DNA from: Saccharothrix sp. NRRL B-16348
Lineage (GTDB): Bacteria > Actinomycetota > Actinomycetes > Mycobacteriales > Pseudonocardiaceae
Assembly (NCBI RefSeq): GCF_001280085.1
Contig: NZ_LGED01000215.1
Location: 1 to 35,691, forward strand
Length of the DNA: 35,691 bases
Reading direction: 5' to 3'
The notes under the pieces were generated by a model, which saw only the letters and a list, made by a program, of their open reading frames with translations, did no database searches and had not been told where the DNA came from. Positions within the stretch are counted from its first letter, which is position 1, and the number at the start of each line of letters is the position of its first letter. The translations under genes and the position numbers were made by a program. This document shows, one piece after another, positions 16,009-24,652 of this stretch.

Positions 16009-17238
16009 TCACCAGTCGTGCAGGGTGCCGTCCGCCAGTCGGTTCACCGGCAGGTACGCGGCACGGTAGGGGAAGTGGTCGGCGGCGTCCACATCCAGTT
16101 CCACGCCCAACCCCGGCGCGTCGGACGGGTGCAGCAGGCCGTCCGCGAACGTGTAAGACGTCCGGAACACCGCCAACGTCTCCGCCGAGTGCCGCATGTA
16201 CTCCTGGATGCCGAAGTTGTGCACGGCCAGGTCCAGGTGCAGCGCGGCGGCCATGCCGACCGGCGAGATGTCCGTCGGCCCGTGCATCCCCGACTTGACC
16301 CCGTACACCGCGGCGAAGTCCAGCACCTTCTTCAACGCCGTCACCCCGCCCGTGTGGGTGACCGCCGAACGGACGTAGTCGATCAGCCGCTCGCTCAGCA
16401 ACGTCGTGTAGTCGTGGATCGAGTTGAACACCTCGCCGATCGCCAACGGTGTGGTGGTGTGCTGCCGGATCAGCCGCAACGCCGCCTGGTCCTCGCCGGG
16501 TGTGGCGTCCTCCAGCCAGAACAGGTCGTACGGCTCCAACGCCTTCCCCAGCCGCGCTGCCTCGATCGGGGTCATCCGGTGGTGGCCGTCGTGCAGCAAC
16601 GGCAACGACGGCCCGAACTCCGACCGCACCGCCTCGAACACCGAGGGCACGTGCCGCAGGTAGGCCCGGGTGTCCCAGCTCTCCTCCACCGGCAACGCGG
16701 TCGGCCGCGCGGGCTCGTAGTCGTACCGGTCGCCGCCACCGGCCGCCGACGCCGCCACCCCGTACACCGTGTCGAGTCCGGGAATGCCGGTCTGCACCCG
16801 GATCGCCCGGAACCCCAGCTCCAAGTGCGCCCGGATCGAGTCGAACAGCTCCGGCAGGTCACGCCCCGACGCGTGCCCGTACGCCAGCGCGCCGACCCGG
16901 CACGCCCCGCCGAGCAACTGGTACAGCGGCATCCCCGCCGCACGCGCCTTGATGTCCCACAAAGCCGTGTCGACGGCGGCGATCGCGGCCATCGTCACCG
17001 GACCGCGCCGCCAGTACGCGCCCCGGTACAGGTACTGCCAGGTGTCCTCGATGGCCGACGCGTCCCGCCCGACGAGCAGCGGCACGACGTGCTCCCGCAG
17101 GTACGCCTCCACCGCCAGCTCACGCCCGTTCAGCGTGGCGTCACCCAGACCGGTGATCCCATCCTCGGTGGTGATCCGCAGCGTGACGAAGTTCCGCCCC
17201 GGACAGGTCACCACGACGTCCACCGCCGCGATCTTCAC
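16009..17238 (-). CDS. manD: D-mannonate dehydratase-type enolase-superfamily enzyme
   Basis: 409 residues from the GTG at 17238, preceded by GGAGG seven bases upstream and overlapping the previous stop as GTGA. It follows the ManD subgroup closely: start [34 protein letters not shown], then [18 protein letters not shown]. Mg2+ ligands are Asp217 (LLHDGHH), Glu243 (WLEDATP) and Glu269 (IGEVFNS). Arg147 and Tyr159 match the catalytic pair of characterised ManD proteins at the same numbers. The reaction is dehydration of D-mannonate (or D-gluconate in low-activity members) to 2-keto-3-deoxygluconate. The absence of a following kinase or aldolase gene, and known weak-activity ManD members, leave the true substrate open. 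It is second gene of a LacI-controlled pair. Confidence 0.88.
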   Translation of the reverse strand: MKIAAVDVVVTCPGRNFVTLRITTEDGITGLGDATLNGRELAVEAYLREHVVPLLVGRDASAIEDTWQYLYRGAYWRRGPVTMAAIAAVDTALWDIKARAAGMPLYQLLGGACRVGALAYGHASGRDLPELFDSIRAHLELGFRAIRVQTGIPGLDTVYGVAASAAGGGDRYDYEPARPTALPVEESWDTRAYLRHVPSVFEAVRSEFGPSLPLLHDGHHRMTPIEAARLGKALEPYDLFWLEDATPGEDQAALRLIRQHTTTPLAIGEVFNSIHDYTTLLSERLIDYVRSAVTHTGGVTALKKVLDFAAVYGVKSGMHGPTDISPVGMAAALHLDLAVHNFGIQEYMRHSAETLAVFRTSYTFADGLLHPSDAPGLGVELDVDAADHFPYRAAYLPVNRLADGTLHDW

Positions 17239-19169
17239 GATCGAACCTCCGCCACCACGACGCCGAAAGCACCCAGCTCCACCGCGTCCAACGGCGAGCC
17301 GTCCAACCCCACCAGCGAACCGTCCACCACCGGCCGGACCACGACCGGTGACGCGTGCTGGCTCACGAACCACGCGAACACCCGCCCGTCGACGGAGTGC
17401 TCCATCAACCCCGTCATCACCAGCGGGTCGTCCACCCGCACCGTCGGCGGCACACCGGCGAAAGCGGCCAGCGCCGCGTACAGCCGCCACGTCGGCTCCG
17501 GGTTCACCCGAGGCGTCATCGCGGCCATGTGCTCCAACGGGTACGTGCACAGCACCATCCACCCGTCGCCGACCCGGTGCCGCAGCAGCGCGGGCCGTCC
17601 GTGCCCGTCCACCGCGAGCACCTCCGCCCCGTTCGGCACCACCGGCAGGAACGCGCGCGACTCGGCCGTGCCGCCGACCCGGAACACCAGTTCCTCACCG
17701 GCGTCGATGCCGCCGAAGTCCCGCTGGAACACCATCCGCAGCGCGTCGTCCTCGATCGGGTCGACCAACCCGTACCGGAGCTGCTTCACCACGCCGAACG
17801 TCTCGTCCAGCTTGGGCCACCACGGTCCGCGCTGCGTCCGGTGCTCGCCGACGAAGTACGACGCGTACACCACCGCACCCGCCGAAGCGCGCTCCACCAA
17901 CGTCCGCCACGTCGGCGCGGTGAGCTGCTTGACCGACGGCGCCAGGTACAACGCGCAGTCGTCCGGCACGCCGTCCAGCTCGCGCGCCACGCCCACCTGC
18001 AGGTCCGCCTCCCGTGCCGCGATGTAGGCCTGCCGCGAGTTGTTCGCCACGCTCGTGGCGTCCTCGGGCTGCGTGAACGGGTACCGCGCCTCCAGGAACG
18101 ACGACACCAGCAAGGCGATCGAGGTGTCCGGCCGCCGCAACCGCGCGAAGTCCGTGCGCCGCAACACTTCCGTGAACTCACGTACTTCGATCAGCTGACG
18201 TTTCGGTCGCCCACCGGCATCGGTCAGCCCGAAGTGCATCTCGAACGGGTGGTGCCGGTACGGGTCCTGGTCGGCCAGGTCGTCGTAGTCGGTGTTGTTC
18301 CACGGTATCCAGCCGGTCGCGCCCGCCAGCAACGTCGTGTGCAGCACCTGCCGGTAGTAGTGCGCGGCGTGCTCCTCCGACACGTAGTCGGACGTCACAC
18401 CGAACTCCTCCATCACCACGGGCTTGCCGCCGATGTCGAGCAGCTCGCAGACGAACGCCGCACCGAGGTGCAGCCGCAACTGGTCGTCCTCCATCCGGTA
18501 CACGTGCGGCCCGTGGAAGTCGATCAACGGCGCCAGGTCGCGCACCCGGAAGCCGTTGTCCAGCCCGGTGACCTCCACGCCCCACGCGCCGTCACCGACC
18601 GACACCGGCTGCGTCGCGCCCGCCGCGCGGATCTCGCCGATCAACGCCGCCGCCCACGCCGTCACCGCGTCCGCGTCCAGCGTGCCGATGCCCCGCGACC
18701 GCCAGTCGGCGTAGATCGGGATCTCGTTGCTCAGCAGCCACCCCGCCACCGCCGGGTGGTCCTTCCACCGGCCGGTCAGCTCGCGGACGTACCAGCGCTG
18801 CCGGTCGAGGAACGACTCGTCGGTGAAGACGTCCCGGCCGCCGCGCCACGCCGGGTCCCAGTTCTGCCCCGACATGTGCCCGACGACGAACGTCGGGATC
18901 GTCCGCATGTCCAACGCCCGGTGCCGTTCGAGGAAGTCGTCGTACCTGGCCAGCAGCTCGCCGTCCAGCGTGTCCTCGGTCGGCATGAAGTCCGGCCAGT
19001 AGAAGAAGCTGCGGGTCAGGGTGATCCCGTGGTCGCGCATCACCCGCAGTTCCCCGTCCACCACCGACGGGTCGTAGTGGCGCCACATCAGCGGGCCGCC
19101 GGTCCGCGACCAGTAGTTGACCCCCACCCAGACGTCGGGGCCGGTGAGCTTGGCGGAGTTGCGCTGCAT
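17235..19169 (-). CDS. Clan GH-A glycoside hydrolase, probably GH5-type beta-mannosidase
   Basis: 644 residues without signal peptide, so cytoplasmic. The N-terminal TIM barrel (about 12-340) starts [17 protein letters not shown]. The acid/base is Glu149 in GWLLSNEIP (Asn-Glu on strand 4) and the nucleophile Glu255 in VVMEEFGV (strand 7). Residues about 370-580 look like a GH42-type flavodoxin-like trimerisation domain ([28 protein letters not shown]), and a small beta domain ends the protein. This architecture fits GH5 subfamily 18 beta-mannosidases; I am sure of the clan, less so of the specificity. It would release mannose or a mannosyl unit from short imported oligosaccharides. The stop overlaps the manD start, so the two are co-translated. 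Confidence 0.8.
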   Translation of the reverse strand: MQRNSAKLTGPDVWVGVNYWSRTGGPLMWRHYDPSVVDGELRVMRDHGITLTRSFFYWPDFMPTEDTLDGELLARYDDFLERHRALDMRTIPTFVVGHMSGQNWDPAWRGGRDVFTDESFLDRQRWYVRELTGRWKDHPAVAGWLLSNEIPIYADWRSRGIGTLDADAVTAWAAALIGEIRAAGATQPVSVGDGAWGVEVTGLDNGFRVRDLAPLIDFHGPHVYRMEDDQLRLHLGAAFVCELLDIGGKPVVMEEFGVTSDYVSEEHAAHYYRQVLHTTLLAGATGWIPWNNTDYDDLADQDPYRHHPFEMHFGLTDAGGRPKRQLIEVREFTEVLRRTDFARLRRPDTSIALLVSSFLEARYPFTQPEDATSVANNSRQAYIAAREADLQVGVARELDGVPDDCALYLAPSVKQLTAPTWRTLVERASAGAVVYASYFVGEHRTQRGPWWPKLDETFGVVKQLRYGLVDPIEDDALRMVFQRDFGGIDAGEELVFRVGGTAESRAFLPVVPNGAEVLAVDGHGRPALLRHRVGDGWMVLCTYPLEHMAAMTPRVNPEPTWRLYAALAAFAGVPPTVRVDDPLVMTGLMEHSVDGRVFAWFVSQHASPVVVRPVVDGSLVGLDGSPLDAVELGAFGVVVAEVRS

Positions 19170-19176
19170 GGCCACA

Positions 19177-19205
19177 GGTATATCGTTTAACTTGACGTAT
19201 GTCGA
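19177..19205 (-). promoter_or_regulatory. Leaderless promoter of the hydrolase/manD operon with operator-like site
   Basis: On the minus strand TCGACA (19205-19200) and TATACC (19182-19177) are 17 bp apart, and the hydrolase ATG begins seven bases after the -10; no ribosome site is present. Between the boxes lies TTAAACGATAT, with the central CG typical of LacI-family operators, where a repressor would block polymerase. Confidence 0.55.
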
Positions 19206-19220
19206 GGCACCAAGGTCGAG

Positions 19221-19237
19221 CGGTGTAACGTTCACCG
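19221..19237. promoter_or_regulatory. LacI-type operator at the lacI-like gene start
   Basis: CGGTG, an extra T, AACGTT, CACCG: a palindrome centred on AACGTT with one unpaired base. LacI-family operators are typically palindromes centred on CG within AAnCGnTT. It ends two bases before the GTG of the regulator and contains a possible -10 (TGTAAC), suiting autorepression. Confidence 0.55.
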
Positions 19238-19238
19238 G

Positions 19239-20267
19239 GTGGCAAGCCGCAAGCCGACGATCGCCGACGTCGCCGCCCTCGCCGGGGTGTCGGTGGCGGC
19301 CGTGTCGAAGGTCGTCAACGGCAAGGGCGGCATCTCCGCGCCCACCCGCGACCGCGTCCTGACCGCCGCGAGCAAGCTCCGGTGGACGCCGTCCGCCGCC
19401 GCCGTGGCCCTGCGGTCGGCGAAGACGCGCGCCATCGGCATGGTCGCCAAGCGCTCGCCGGACCTGCTCAGCGCCGACCCGCACTTCACCCTGCTGATCT
19501 CCGGCATCGAGGGCGAGCTGTCCCCGCTCGGGTACGGCCTGCTGCTGCACATCGTCGGCGAGGAGCCGAGCGCGGAGGAGGCCGCCTACCGCAGGCTGGC
19601 CGACGAACGCCGGGTCGACGGCGTCGTGCTCACCGAGAGCCGGATCGGCGACACCCGGTTCGAGCTGCTGCGGACCCTCGGCGTGAACACCGTGCTGATC
19701 GGCACGCCGTGGCGCGCGGACCCGGTGCCGTCGGTGCAGGCCACCGGGTTGGACAGCGGCGTGCGCGCGGCCGTCGAGCACCTCGTCGGGCACGGGCACC
19801 GGCGCGTCGCCTACGTCTCCGGCCCTGAAGACCGCGTGCACACGCTCTACCGCCGACGCGTGTTCGAGGACGCGTTGGCCGCGCACGACCTCGCCCCCAG
19901 CCACACGATCGTGTCCGACTTCACCGCCGCCGGCGCGGTCGACGCCATCGGGAAGTTGCTGGCGGACCGCCGCCGCCCGACCGCCGTGCTGTTCGCCAAC
20001 GACTCCATGGCCGTGGCCGGGATGAGCGCGGCTCGCCGGCTCGGCGTGGACGTGCCCGGCGAGCTGTCCGTGATCGGCCACGACGACCTGCCGCTCGGCG
20101 AACTCGTCTACCCGCAGCTCACCACCGTGCGCCAGGACCTGGTGGGCCTGGGCCGTGCGGCGGCCCGCGTGCTGCTCGCATCCCTCGGGGAAGTCGCGGA
20201 CGCGCCGACCGCCGTCCGCCCACCCGAACTGGTGGTCCGCGAGTCCACGGGTCCGGCGCCCGGCTGA
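19239..20267 (+). CDS. LacI-family transcriptional repressor
   Basis: 342 residues from a GTG. The N-terminal LacI HTH is clear: PTIADVAALAGVSVAAVSKVVNG (6-28), then SAPTRDRVLTAASKLRWTPSA with the hinge helix. The periplasmic-binding-protein-like sensor domain follows, with GVVLTESRIG, HLVGHGHRRVAYVSGP and the C-terminal FANDSMAVAGMSAARRLG, then SVIGHDDLPLGELVYPQLTTV. It is divergent from the hydrolase/manD operon with 69 bp between starts, holding two candidate operators. It most likely represses both transcripts until a mannose-containing sugar or its breakdown product binds. Confidence 0.93.
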   Translation: MASRKPTIADVAALAGVSVAAVSKVVNGKGGISAPTRDRVLTAASKLRWTPSAAAVALRSAKTRAIGMVAKRSPDLLSADPHFTLLISGIEGELSPLGYGLLLHIVGEEPSAEEAAYRRLADERRVDGVVLTESRIGDTRFELLRTLGVNTVLIGTPWRADPVPSVQATGLDSGVRAAVEHLVGHGHRRVAYVSGPEDRVHTLYRRRVFEDALAAHDLAPSHTIVSDFTAAGAVDAIGKLLADRRRPTAVLFANDSMAVAGMSAARRLGVDVPGELSVIGHDDLPLGELVYPQLTTVRQDLVGLGRAAARVLLASLGEVADAPTAVRPPELVVRESTGPAPG

Positions 20268-20295
20268 TCGCGTTGACCAGCCGAATGGTGAGAGG

Positions 20296-20604
20296 TCAGT
20301 CGGGTGGCCGGTCCAGCCACACGAGGTGGAGCCGCTTCACCTCCTCGTCCCCGGTGCTGACCTCGAACAGCGACAACGCGCTCTCAGGGCTCTGCGAGCT
20401 CAGCCGGAAGTCGCCTTCGACCGAGTTGACGTCGACGTGATCGCCGTAGGCCAGACCGTAGCCCGCGACGCGTGCGTCTTCCTGTTCGCCGTACTCCTCG
20501 ATGATGGCGAACAGCCGTGGTGCGTCCTCGTGGGCCACTTCGTGCAGCAGGGCCGCGAAGACCGGACGCACGTCCGTGCCGCGTTCGATCCCGGACCGGT
20601 TCAC
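20296..20604 (-). CDS. Small hypothetical protein, partner of the prim-pol-like gene
   Basis: 102 residues from a GTG that overlaps the stop of the upstream gene (GTGA at 20601-20604). It is acidic, with an N-terminal helical part (VRPVFAALLHEVAHEDAPRL) and a beta-rich C-terminal part (EVKRLHLVWLDRP). There is no signal peptide, membrane segment or recognised motif. The tight coupling suggests it works with, or is made in proportion to, the prim-pol-like protein. It ends 28 bp from the convergent lacI-like gene. Confidence 0.75.
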   Translation of the reverse strand: MNRSGIERGTDVRPVFAALLHEVAHEDAPRLFAIIEEYGEQEDARVAGYGLAYGDHVDVNSVEGDFRLSSQSPESALSLFEVSTGDEEVKRLHLVWLDRPPD

Positions 20605-21176
20605 GCGCTCTTCCTCTCGAAGCTGTGGATGAGGTCGGCCAACACGTCGGCGGGCATCAGGACGTTGCCCGCTTGTCGAGGCGTGACCAACCAGCTCACC
20701 GACGTGGTGTCGAGCGCGCTGGGTGGCAGGGGCATCGGCACTCCCTCATCCACTACCCGTGCTTCGCTGCTCAGCAGCACCGACGGCACAGGCGGCCGGA
20801 CGAGGAAGTAGGCGATGGGCATGTGCGGAAAAGCCAACACGGGAGTCGGCCGGGCCGCGAACCGGGGATCGTCGGCCAGGGTCATGACCAGCGACTCGGC
20901 CACCGCGAACGCACCCAGCTCGGAGCCTGTCACGCCGAACACGTTGGGTTCACGCAGGCCGGGAGCCGACCACCACTCGCGAATCAGGGCTTCGTCGGTG
21001 GTCGCTTCCTCAATGGGGCGCAGGCAGGGACTCGTCACGGGGAGCCCGTCAACCGGGTCGGCGAAATGTCCGCCGTGCCAGATCGCTCCAGGCAGGACGG
21101 GCAAGCCCAACCCCGCGTAATCAAGGGCGGCCTGCAAGGTCGTGGGTGGTGGGGTGTTCGGCGAGCGGGTAGGCAT
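20601..21176 (-). CDS. Degenerate prim-pol (bifunctional primase/polymerase N-domain)-like protein
   Basis: 191 residues, ATG at 21176 with GAAAGG seven bases upstream. It has the shape of the archaeo-eukaryotic prim-pol N-domain: LQAALDYAGLGLPVLPG, GHFADPVDGLPVTSP, then ATTDEALIREWWSAPG followed by NVFGVTGSELGAFAVAESL. In active proteins the last part reads TG-x-GL-x-VLDVD, whose acidic pair binds metal; here it is AFAVAESL, so catalysis is very unlikely. No helicase domain follows. Proteins of this kind are often labelled primase/polymerase in actinomycete genomes, but this one looks like a repurposed nucleotide- or DNA-binding domain. It is divergent from an HTH/TPR regulator across an operator-rich gap. 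Confidence 0.65.
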   Translation of the reverse strand: MPTRSPNTPPPTTLQAALDYAGLGLPVLPGAIWHGGHFADPVDGLPVTSPCLRPIEEATTDEALIREWWSAPGLREPNVFGVTGSELGAFAVAESLVMTLADDPRFAARPTPVLAFPHMPIAYFLVRPPVPSVLLSSEARVVDEGVPMPLPPSALDTTSVSWLVTPRQAGNVLMPADVLADLIHSFERKSA

Positions 21177-21322
21177 TGCCTTGCCTTTCGGTCGACTGAA
21201 ACGTCTGCGGACGCGGAGCGCATTGCTCGGGAGCGCGCCTTCGTCAAGCAGCGATTCGTCGACTGTGCCGGGAGTGCCGGGGGTCGCAGGACGTCGAACC
21301 GTTCGGCATCACCCGTGGCCGT

Positions 21323-21355
21323 ACCGATCGGCGCGGCCGATCGGTTTGACCGATC
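21323..21355. promoter_or_regulatory. Triple ACCGATC operator in the divergent gap
   Basis: ACCGATCGG (21323-21331), five bases, CCGATCGGT (21337-21345), three bases, ACCGATC (21349-21355). The first two form a perfect 9-bp inverted repeat; the second and third form a perfect 7-bp one (GATCGGT-TTG-ACCGATC). This gives three alternating half-sites within 33 bp. The gap 21177-21416 has no gene, and the next gene starts 61 bp downstream. It is best explained as a binding site for the adjacent HTH regulator controlling both directions. A TTGACC that could be a -35 overlaps the third half-site. Confidence 0.65.
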
Positions 21356-21416
21356 ACGGTCCAGGGTCGGGCGCGGATGCTCGCTACGGTGGCGATGGAG
21401 CACAGACGGAGGCACC

Positions 21417-22784
21417 GTGAACGTCCTACCTGGCGATCGACCGATCGACCCGCTGGTCTGGGACAACCCCCAGATGCGGGCGGCGCTGGCCCGGCACGAC
21501 ATCGGCCGGGTCTACCGGCTGCTGGGCACCGTGGGGGTGTCCCAGCGCCGGATCGCGGCGATGACCGGGCAGAACCAGGCCGAGGTCTCCGAGATCGTCC
21601 AAGGACGTCAGGTCCAGGCGTACGACCTGCTCGCGCGCATCGCCGATGGGCTGCGCGTGCCACGCGGTCACATGGGACTGGCGTTCACGGATACTGCTAC
21701 CCGACGCTTGGCATCCTCTCCCCGTCCGCACGGCACGAAGGACGACGACATGGAACGTCGCGGCTTCCTCGGACTGATCAGCAAGATCGTCATGGGTGCG
21801 GCGCTCACACCCACCGAACTGGACCTGATCGCGGTGGCTCCCGGCCACCCCCCGATCCCCGAGCGCGTTGGCGACACCGAAGTCGCGCAACTGCGCACCC
21901 TGACCTCCGCGCTGCGCGCCTATGACCTGGCCCATGGCGGCGGCTCCTGCCGCGACGCCATCCTGGCCCACGTCCAGTGGGCGGAGTCGCTGCTGAACTC
22001 GACCTACTCCGATGAGGTCCGGCCCCGCCTGCTGTCCGCCGTCGCCGAGATCAAGACGTTGGCCGGCTGGACCGCCCACGACCTGGGCCTGGCCGGAGAG
22101 GCACGCCGCTACCTTGGTCAGGCCGTCCGCGACACCCAGGAGGCCGGCAACCCCGCGCACAGCGCGATCGTGCTGTTCCACCTCGGGCGCGTGCCGCTGG
22201 ACAACGGTGACCCCCGAGAGGCGCTCAAGTTCTTCCAACTCGGCCAGATCGCCGCACAAGATTCACGATCCTCCTTGGCCGTCGCGTTCCTGCTGGCCAA
22301 CGAAGCCGTCGCCTACGCCCATCAGGGTGATGGCCGCCAAGCCGTCACCGCCCTGCGTCGCGCCGAGGACGAGTTCGCCCACGCCAACCTGGACGACCAG
22401 CACCCTGAGTTCACCCGGTTCTTCGACCAGATCGCGCTCGACACCGCTGCGGCGCGTGTCCACAGCCAACTCGGTCTGGGCGACCCACGGCATCGTGAAG
22501 AGGCGATTTCCCGCCTCAGCCGGACGTTGGCCGACATGCCCTCCGGCCACGGCCGCCAACGTGCCTTCAACCTCGCCTGGCTGGCCACGTGCACCCTTGC
22601 CGACGGAGACCTCGCCACCGGCGTCCGGATCGGCAACCAGGCGCTCGACGCCGTTCGCGAGATCAAGTCCACCAGACTGCTCCACGCCTTGGAACCTCTC
22701 GAGGTCGAGGCACAGCGTCACCGGAACAACAGGGACATCCGCCAACTCGGCCACGACGTCCAAGTACTGAGGTCGGCGGCCTGA
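21417..22784 (+). CDS. HTH (XRE-type) transcriptional regulator with TPR-like C-terminal domain
   Basis: 455 residues; GTG at 21417 preceded by GGAGG at 21408-21412 with a short 4-base gap. Residues about 30-85 are an XRE-type helix-turn-helix (VSQRRIAAMTGQNQAEVSEI, then VQGRQVQAYDLLARIADGL). A linker carries a twin-arginine-like MERRGFLGL (112-120) plus a hydrophobic stretch; in this regulator group it is probably not an export signal because the HTH precedes it. The rest is helical, with TPR-like repeats (AGWTAHDLGLAGEARRYLGQ, FHLGRVPLDNGDPREALKFF, EAVAYAHQGDGRQAVTAL). Such proteins are numerous in Streptomyces and Pseudonocardiaceae and may sense peptides or proteins. Probable ligand-responsive regulator of the divergent prim-pol-like pair and of itself. 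Confidence 0.82.
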   Translation: MNVLPGDRPIDPLVWDNPQMRAALARHDIGRVYRLLGTVGVSQRRIAAMTGQNQAEVSEIVQGRQVQAYDLLARIADGLRVPRGHMGLAFTDTATRRLASSPRPHGTKDDDMERRGFLGLISKIVMGAALTPTELDLIAVAPGHPPIPERVGDTEVAQLRTLTSALRAYDLAHGGGSCRDAILAHVQWAESLLNSTYSDEVRPRLLSAVAEIKTLAGWTAHDLGLAGEARRYLGQAVRDTQEAGNPAHSAIVLFHLGRVPLDNGDPREALKFFQLGQIAAQDSRSSLAVAFLLANEAVAYAHQGDGRQAVTALRRAEDEFAHANLDDQHPEFTRFFDQIALDTAAARVHSQLGLGDPRHREEAISRLSRTLADMPSGHGRQRAFNLAWLATCTLADGDLATGVRIGNQALDAVREIKSTRLLHALEPLEVEAQRHRNNRDIRQLGHDVQVLRSAA

Positions 22785-22852
22785 CGCTGACCAGCGGTCC
22801 GAGGACATCCGAGCCGACGGACACCGGGAAATATCCACGTAAAGTGGACGGC

Positions 22853-23725
22853 ATGCGCACACGGCCGACGCTGAGCTGGACGCCGACCGGTGCGCCGTTG
22901 CCCCGCACCACCAGCCTGGACGAGGTCGTGCGCGTGGTCGCCGACGGGCGGGTGGTGGTGCTCAGCGGAGCCGGCCTGTCGACCGAGTCCGGCATCCCCG
23001 ACTACCGGGGCGCGGCGGGCAGCCTGCGCAAGCACACCCCGATGACCTACGACGAGTTCGTCGGCAGCGCCGAGGGCAGGCGGCGGTACTGGGCGCGCAG
23101 CCACCTCGGCTGGCGGACCATCGCCCGCGCCGCGCCCAACACCGGCCACCACGCCGTGGCCGAGCTGCACGCCCGCGGCCACCTGACCGGCGTCATCACG
23201 CAGAACGTCGACGGCCTGCACCAGGCCGCCGGCACGCCCGACGTGGTCGAACTGCACGGCAGCCTGGACCGCGTGGTCTGCCTGGACTGCCGGGCGGTGA
23301 GCGCCCGCGAGGACCTCGACCGCCGGTTCCGCGCCGCCAACCCCTCCTTCGAGGCCACCGCCACCCGGATCAACCCGGACGGCGACGTGGACCTGGCCGA
23401 GCACGAGGTGCGGTCGTTCCGGCTGGTCGACTGCGCCGGCTGCGCGGGCGGCGTGCTGAAGCCGGACGTGGTGTTCTTCGGCGAGAACGTGCCCCGAGAG
23501 CGCGTCGAGCGGTGCTACCGCCTGGTGGACGAAGCCGACGCGCTGCTCGTCCTCGGCTCCTCGCTGACCGTCATGTCCGGCCTGCGGTTCGTCCGGCGCG
23601 CCGCCACCGCCGGCAAGCCGGTCCTCATCGTCAACAAGGGCGAGACCAGGGGCGACGTCCACGCGACCGTGCGCGTGGACCTGCCCCTCGGCCAAGCCCT
23701 GACGTCCCTGCTCGACCGCCTCTAG
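22853..23725 (+). CDS. Sir2-family NAD-dependent protein deacylase
   Basis: 290 residues. Every sirtuin signature is present: NAD-binding GAGLSTESGIPDYRG (39-53), TQNVDGLH (116-123), the catalytic His135 in ELHGSLDRVVC, two zinc-binding CxxC pairs (Cys143/Cys146 and Cys194/Cys197), and GSS plus VNKGET for the NAD ribose. It removes acyl groups from lysines, making O-acetyl-ADP-ribose; class II-like by eye. The ATG at 22853 follows TAAAGT (22840-22845) by seven bases, and no good ribosome site is seen, so it may be leaderless. A small dyad TCCAC/GTGGA (22834-22848) overlaps that box. Confidence 0.94.
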   Translation: MRTRPTLSWTPTGAPLPRTTSLDEVVRVVADGRVVVLSGAGLSTESGIPDYRGAAGSLRKHTPMTYDEFVGSAEGRRRYWARSHLGWRTIARAAPNTGHHAVAELHARGHLTGVITQNVDGLHQAAGTPDVVELHGSLDRVVCLDCRAVSAREDLDRRFRAANPSFEATATRINPDGDVDLAEHEVRSFRLVDCAGCAGGVLKPDVVFFGENVPRERVERCYRLVDEADALLVLGSSLTVMSGLRFVRRAATAGKPVLIVNKGETRGDVHATVRVDLPLGQALTSLLDRL

Positions 23726-23742
23726 CGCTCGCGGCGGCCCCG

Positions 23743-23958
23743 ATGTCACCCGGCGGGGTGGGGTGTGCGTCGGCCGCGTGCCGGCGGAACGGCCGGGTCA
23801 CGCCTTACGTCGCAGCCGGATACCAGCCGGTGCTGAACTCGGCGCGCTCGCTGGACCACGTCGCCGACGCCCTGCACGACTTCCTCGACGAGTTCGACGA
23901 GGACACCCGCGACCGGCTGGGCCTGCCCGCGCCGGCCGAGCGCGGCGCCGTCACCTGA
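23743..23958 (+). CDS. Small hypothetical ORF downstream of the sirtuin
   Basis: 71 codons from ATG 23743, same frame as high GC3. The first 20 residues are low-complexity and Cys/Gly-rich (GGVGCASAACRRNG), while the rest looks protein-like: VTPYVAAGYQPVLNSARSLD, then ALHDFLDEFDEDTRDRLGLP, ending AERGAVT. The acidic amphipathic helix suggests a folded C-terminus. I do not recognise it; it could be the preserved 3' end of a decayed larger gene. No ribosome site precedes the ATG. Confidence 0.4.
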   Translation: MSPGGVGCASAACRRNGRVTPYVAAGYQPVLNSARSLDHVADALHDFLDEFDEDTRDRLGLPAPAERGAVT

Positions 23959-23977
23959 CGTCGCCGCTCGTCCGTCG

Positions 23978-24601
23978 TCAGCCCCGCCTGAGCCGCAGCA
24001 CGACGTCCGCACGCGTGCCGGGCTCGCCCTCGGGGCTGGTGATCTCCCGCTCGACCGACTCGTCCACCTCCACGACCCACTCCGGGCCCAGCCGCAGCGA
24101 GGCCAGCACGTCGGCGTTCGTCGGGAAGCGGTAGTCCACCGGCGGGTTGTGCTGGAGCCACGTCGGCCAGCCCGCGTGCCCCACGACCAGCAGCCTCCCG
24201 CCGGGCGCCACCGCCTCGGCCGCCCGCGCCAGGATGCCCTCCCGCTCGCCCTCCACGGCCACCGACGAGTGCAGGAACTGCGCCGAGACCAGGTCGAACA
24301 CCCCGGTCGGGAACGAGCGCGCCAGGTCGTGCCGCTGCCAGTCGACGCGTGCGGCCAGGCCCAGCTCGGTGGCCCGCGCCGCGCCTCTGGCCAGGGCGAC
24401 GGTGGACACGTCGACCGCCGTCACCCGCCAGCCCTGCTCGGCCAGCCACAACGCGTCGCCGCCCTCGCCGCAGCCCAGGTCCAGCGCGCTGCCCGGGGTC
24501 AGGTGGGCGACCTCGCGCACCAGCAGCTCGTTGGCCTTGCCGGTCCACACCTGGTCGCGGTCGCGGTAGAACGTCTCCCAGTACTCCTCAGTTGCGTCCA
24601 T
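23978..24601 (-). CDS. Class I SAM-dependent methyltransferase (TehB-like)
   Basis: 207 residues from ATG 24601. Motif I ALDLGCGEGGDALWLA (39-54) binds S-adenosylmethionine, and the motif II Asp is in VTAVDVS (60-66). Motif IV-like FDLVSAQFLHSS and the motif VI-like PGGRLLVVGHAGW follow. The start MDATEEYWETFYRDRDQVW resembles small thiopurine/tellurite-type methyltransferases acting on small molecules. The last 60 residues (YRFPTNADVLASLRLGP) form the substrate cap. The acceptor is unknown. It is divergent from an ECF sigma gene, sharing a palindrome-bearing gap. Confidence 0.9.
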   Translation of the reverse strand: MDATEEYWETFYRDRDQVWTGKANELLVREVAHLTPGSALDLGCGEGGDALWLAEQGWRVTAVDVSTVALARGAARATELGLAARVDWQRHDLARSFPTGVFDLVSAQFLHSSVAVEGEREGILARAAEAVAPGGRLLVVGHAGWPTWLQHNPPVDYRFPTNADVLASLRLGPEWVVEVDESVEREITSPEGEPGTRADVVLRLRRG

Positions 24602-24628
24602 GCCCCGATGGTGCGGACAACACCGGAC

Positions 24629-24652
24629 GATCGGCAAAGAAAGTTGCCGATC
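24629..24652. promoter_or_regulatory. 9-bp inverted repeat between methyltransferase and sigma factor genes
   Basis: GATCGGCAA (24629-24637) and TTGCCGATC (24644-24652) are perfect complements separated by six bases. A further partial copy, CCGGCAAC, follows at 24652-24659. The dyad starts 28 bp from the methyltransferase ATG on one side and lies about 85 bp before the sigma factor start on the other. It is placed as an operator that could act in both directions. Confidence 0.55.

Noticed and set aside
21417..22784. Tat-exported protein
   Set aside because: The RRGFLGL motif occurs at residue ~114, after a DNA-binding domain, so it cannot serve as an N-terminal export signal.
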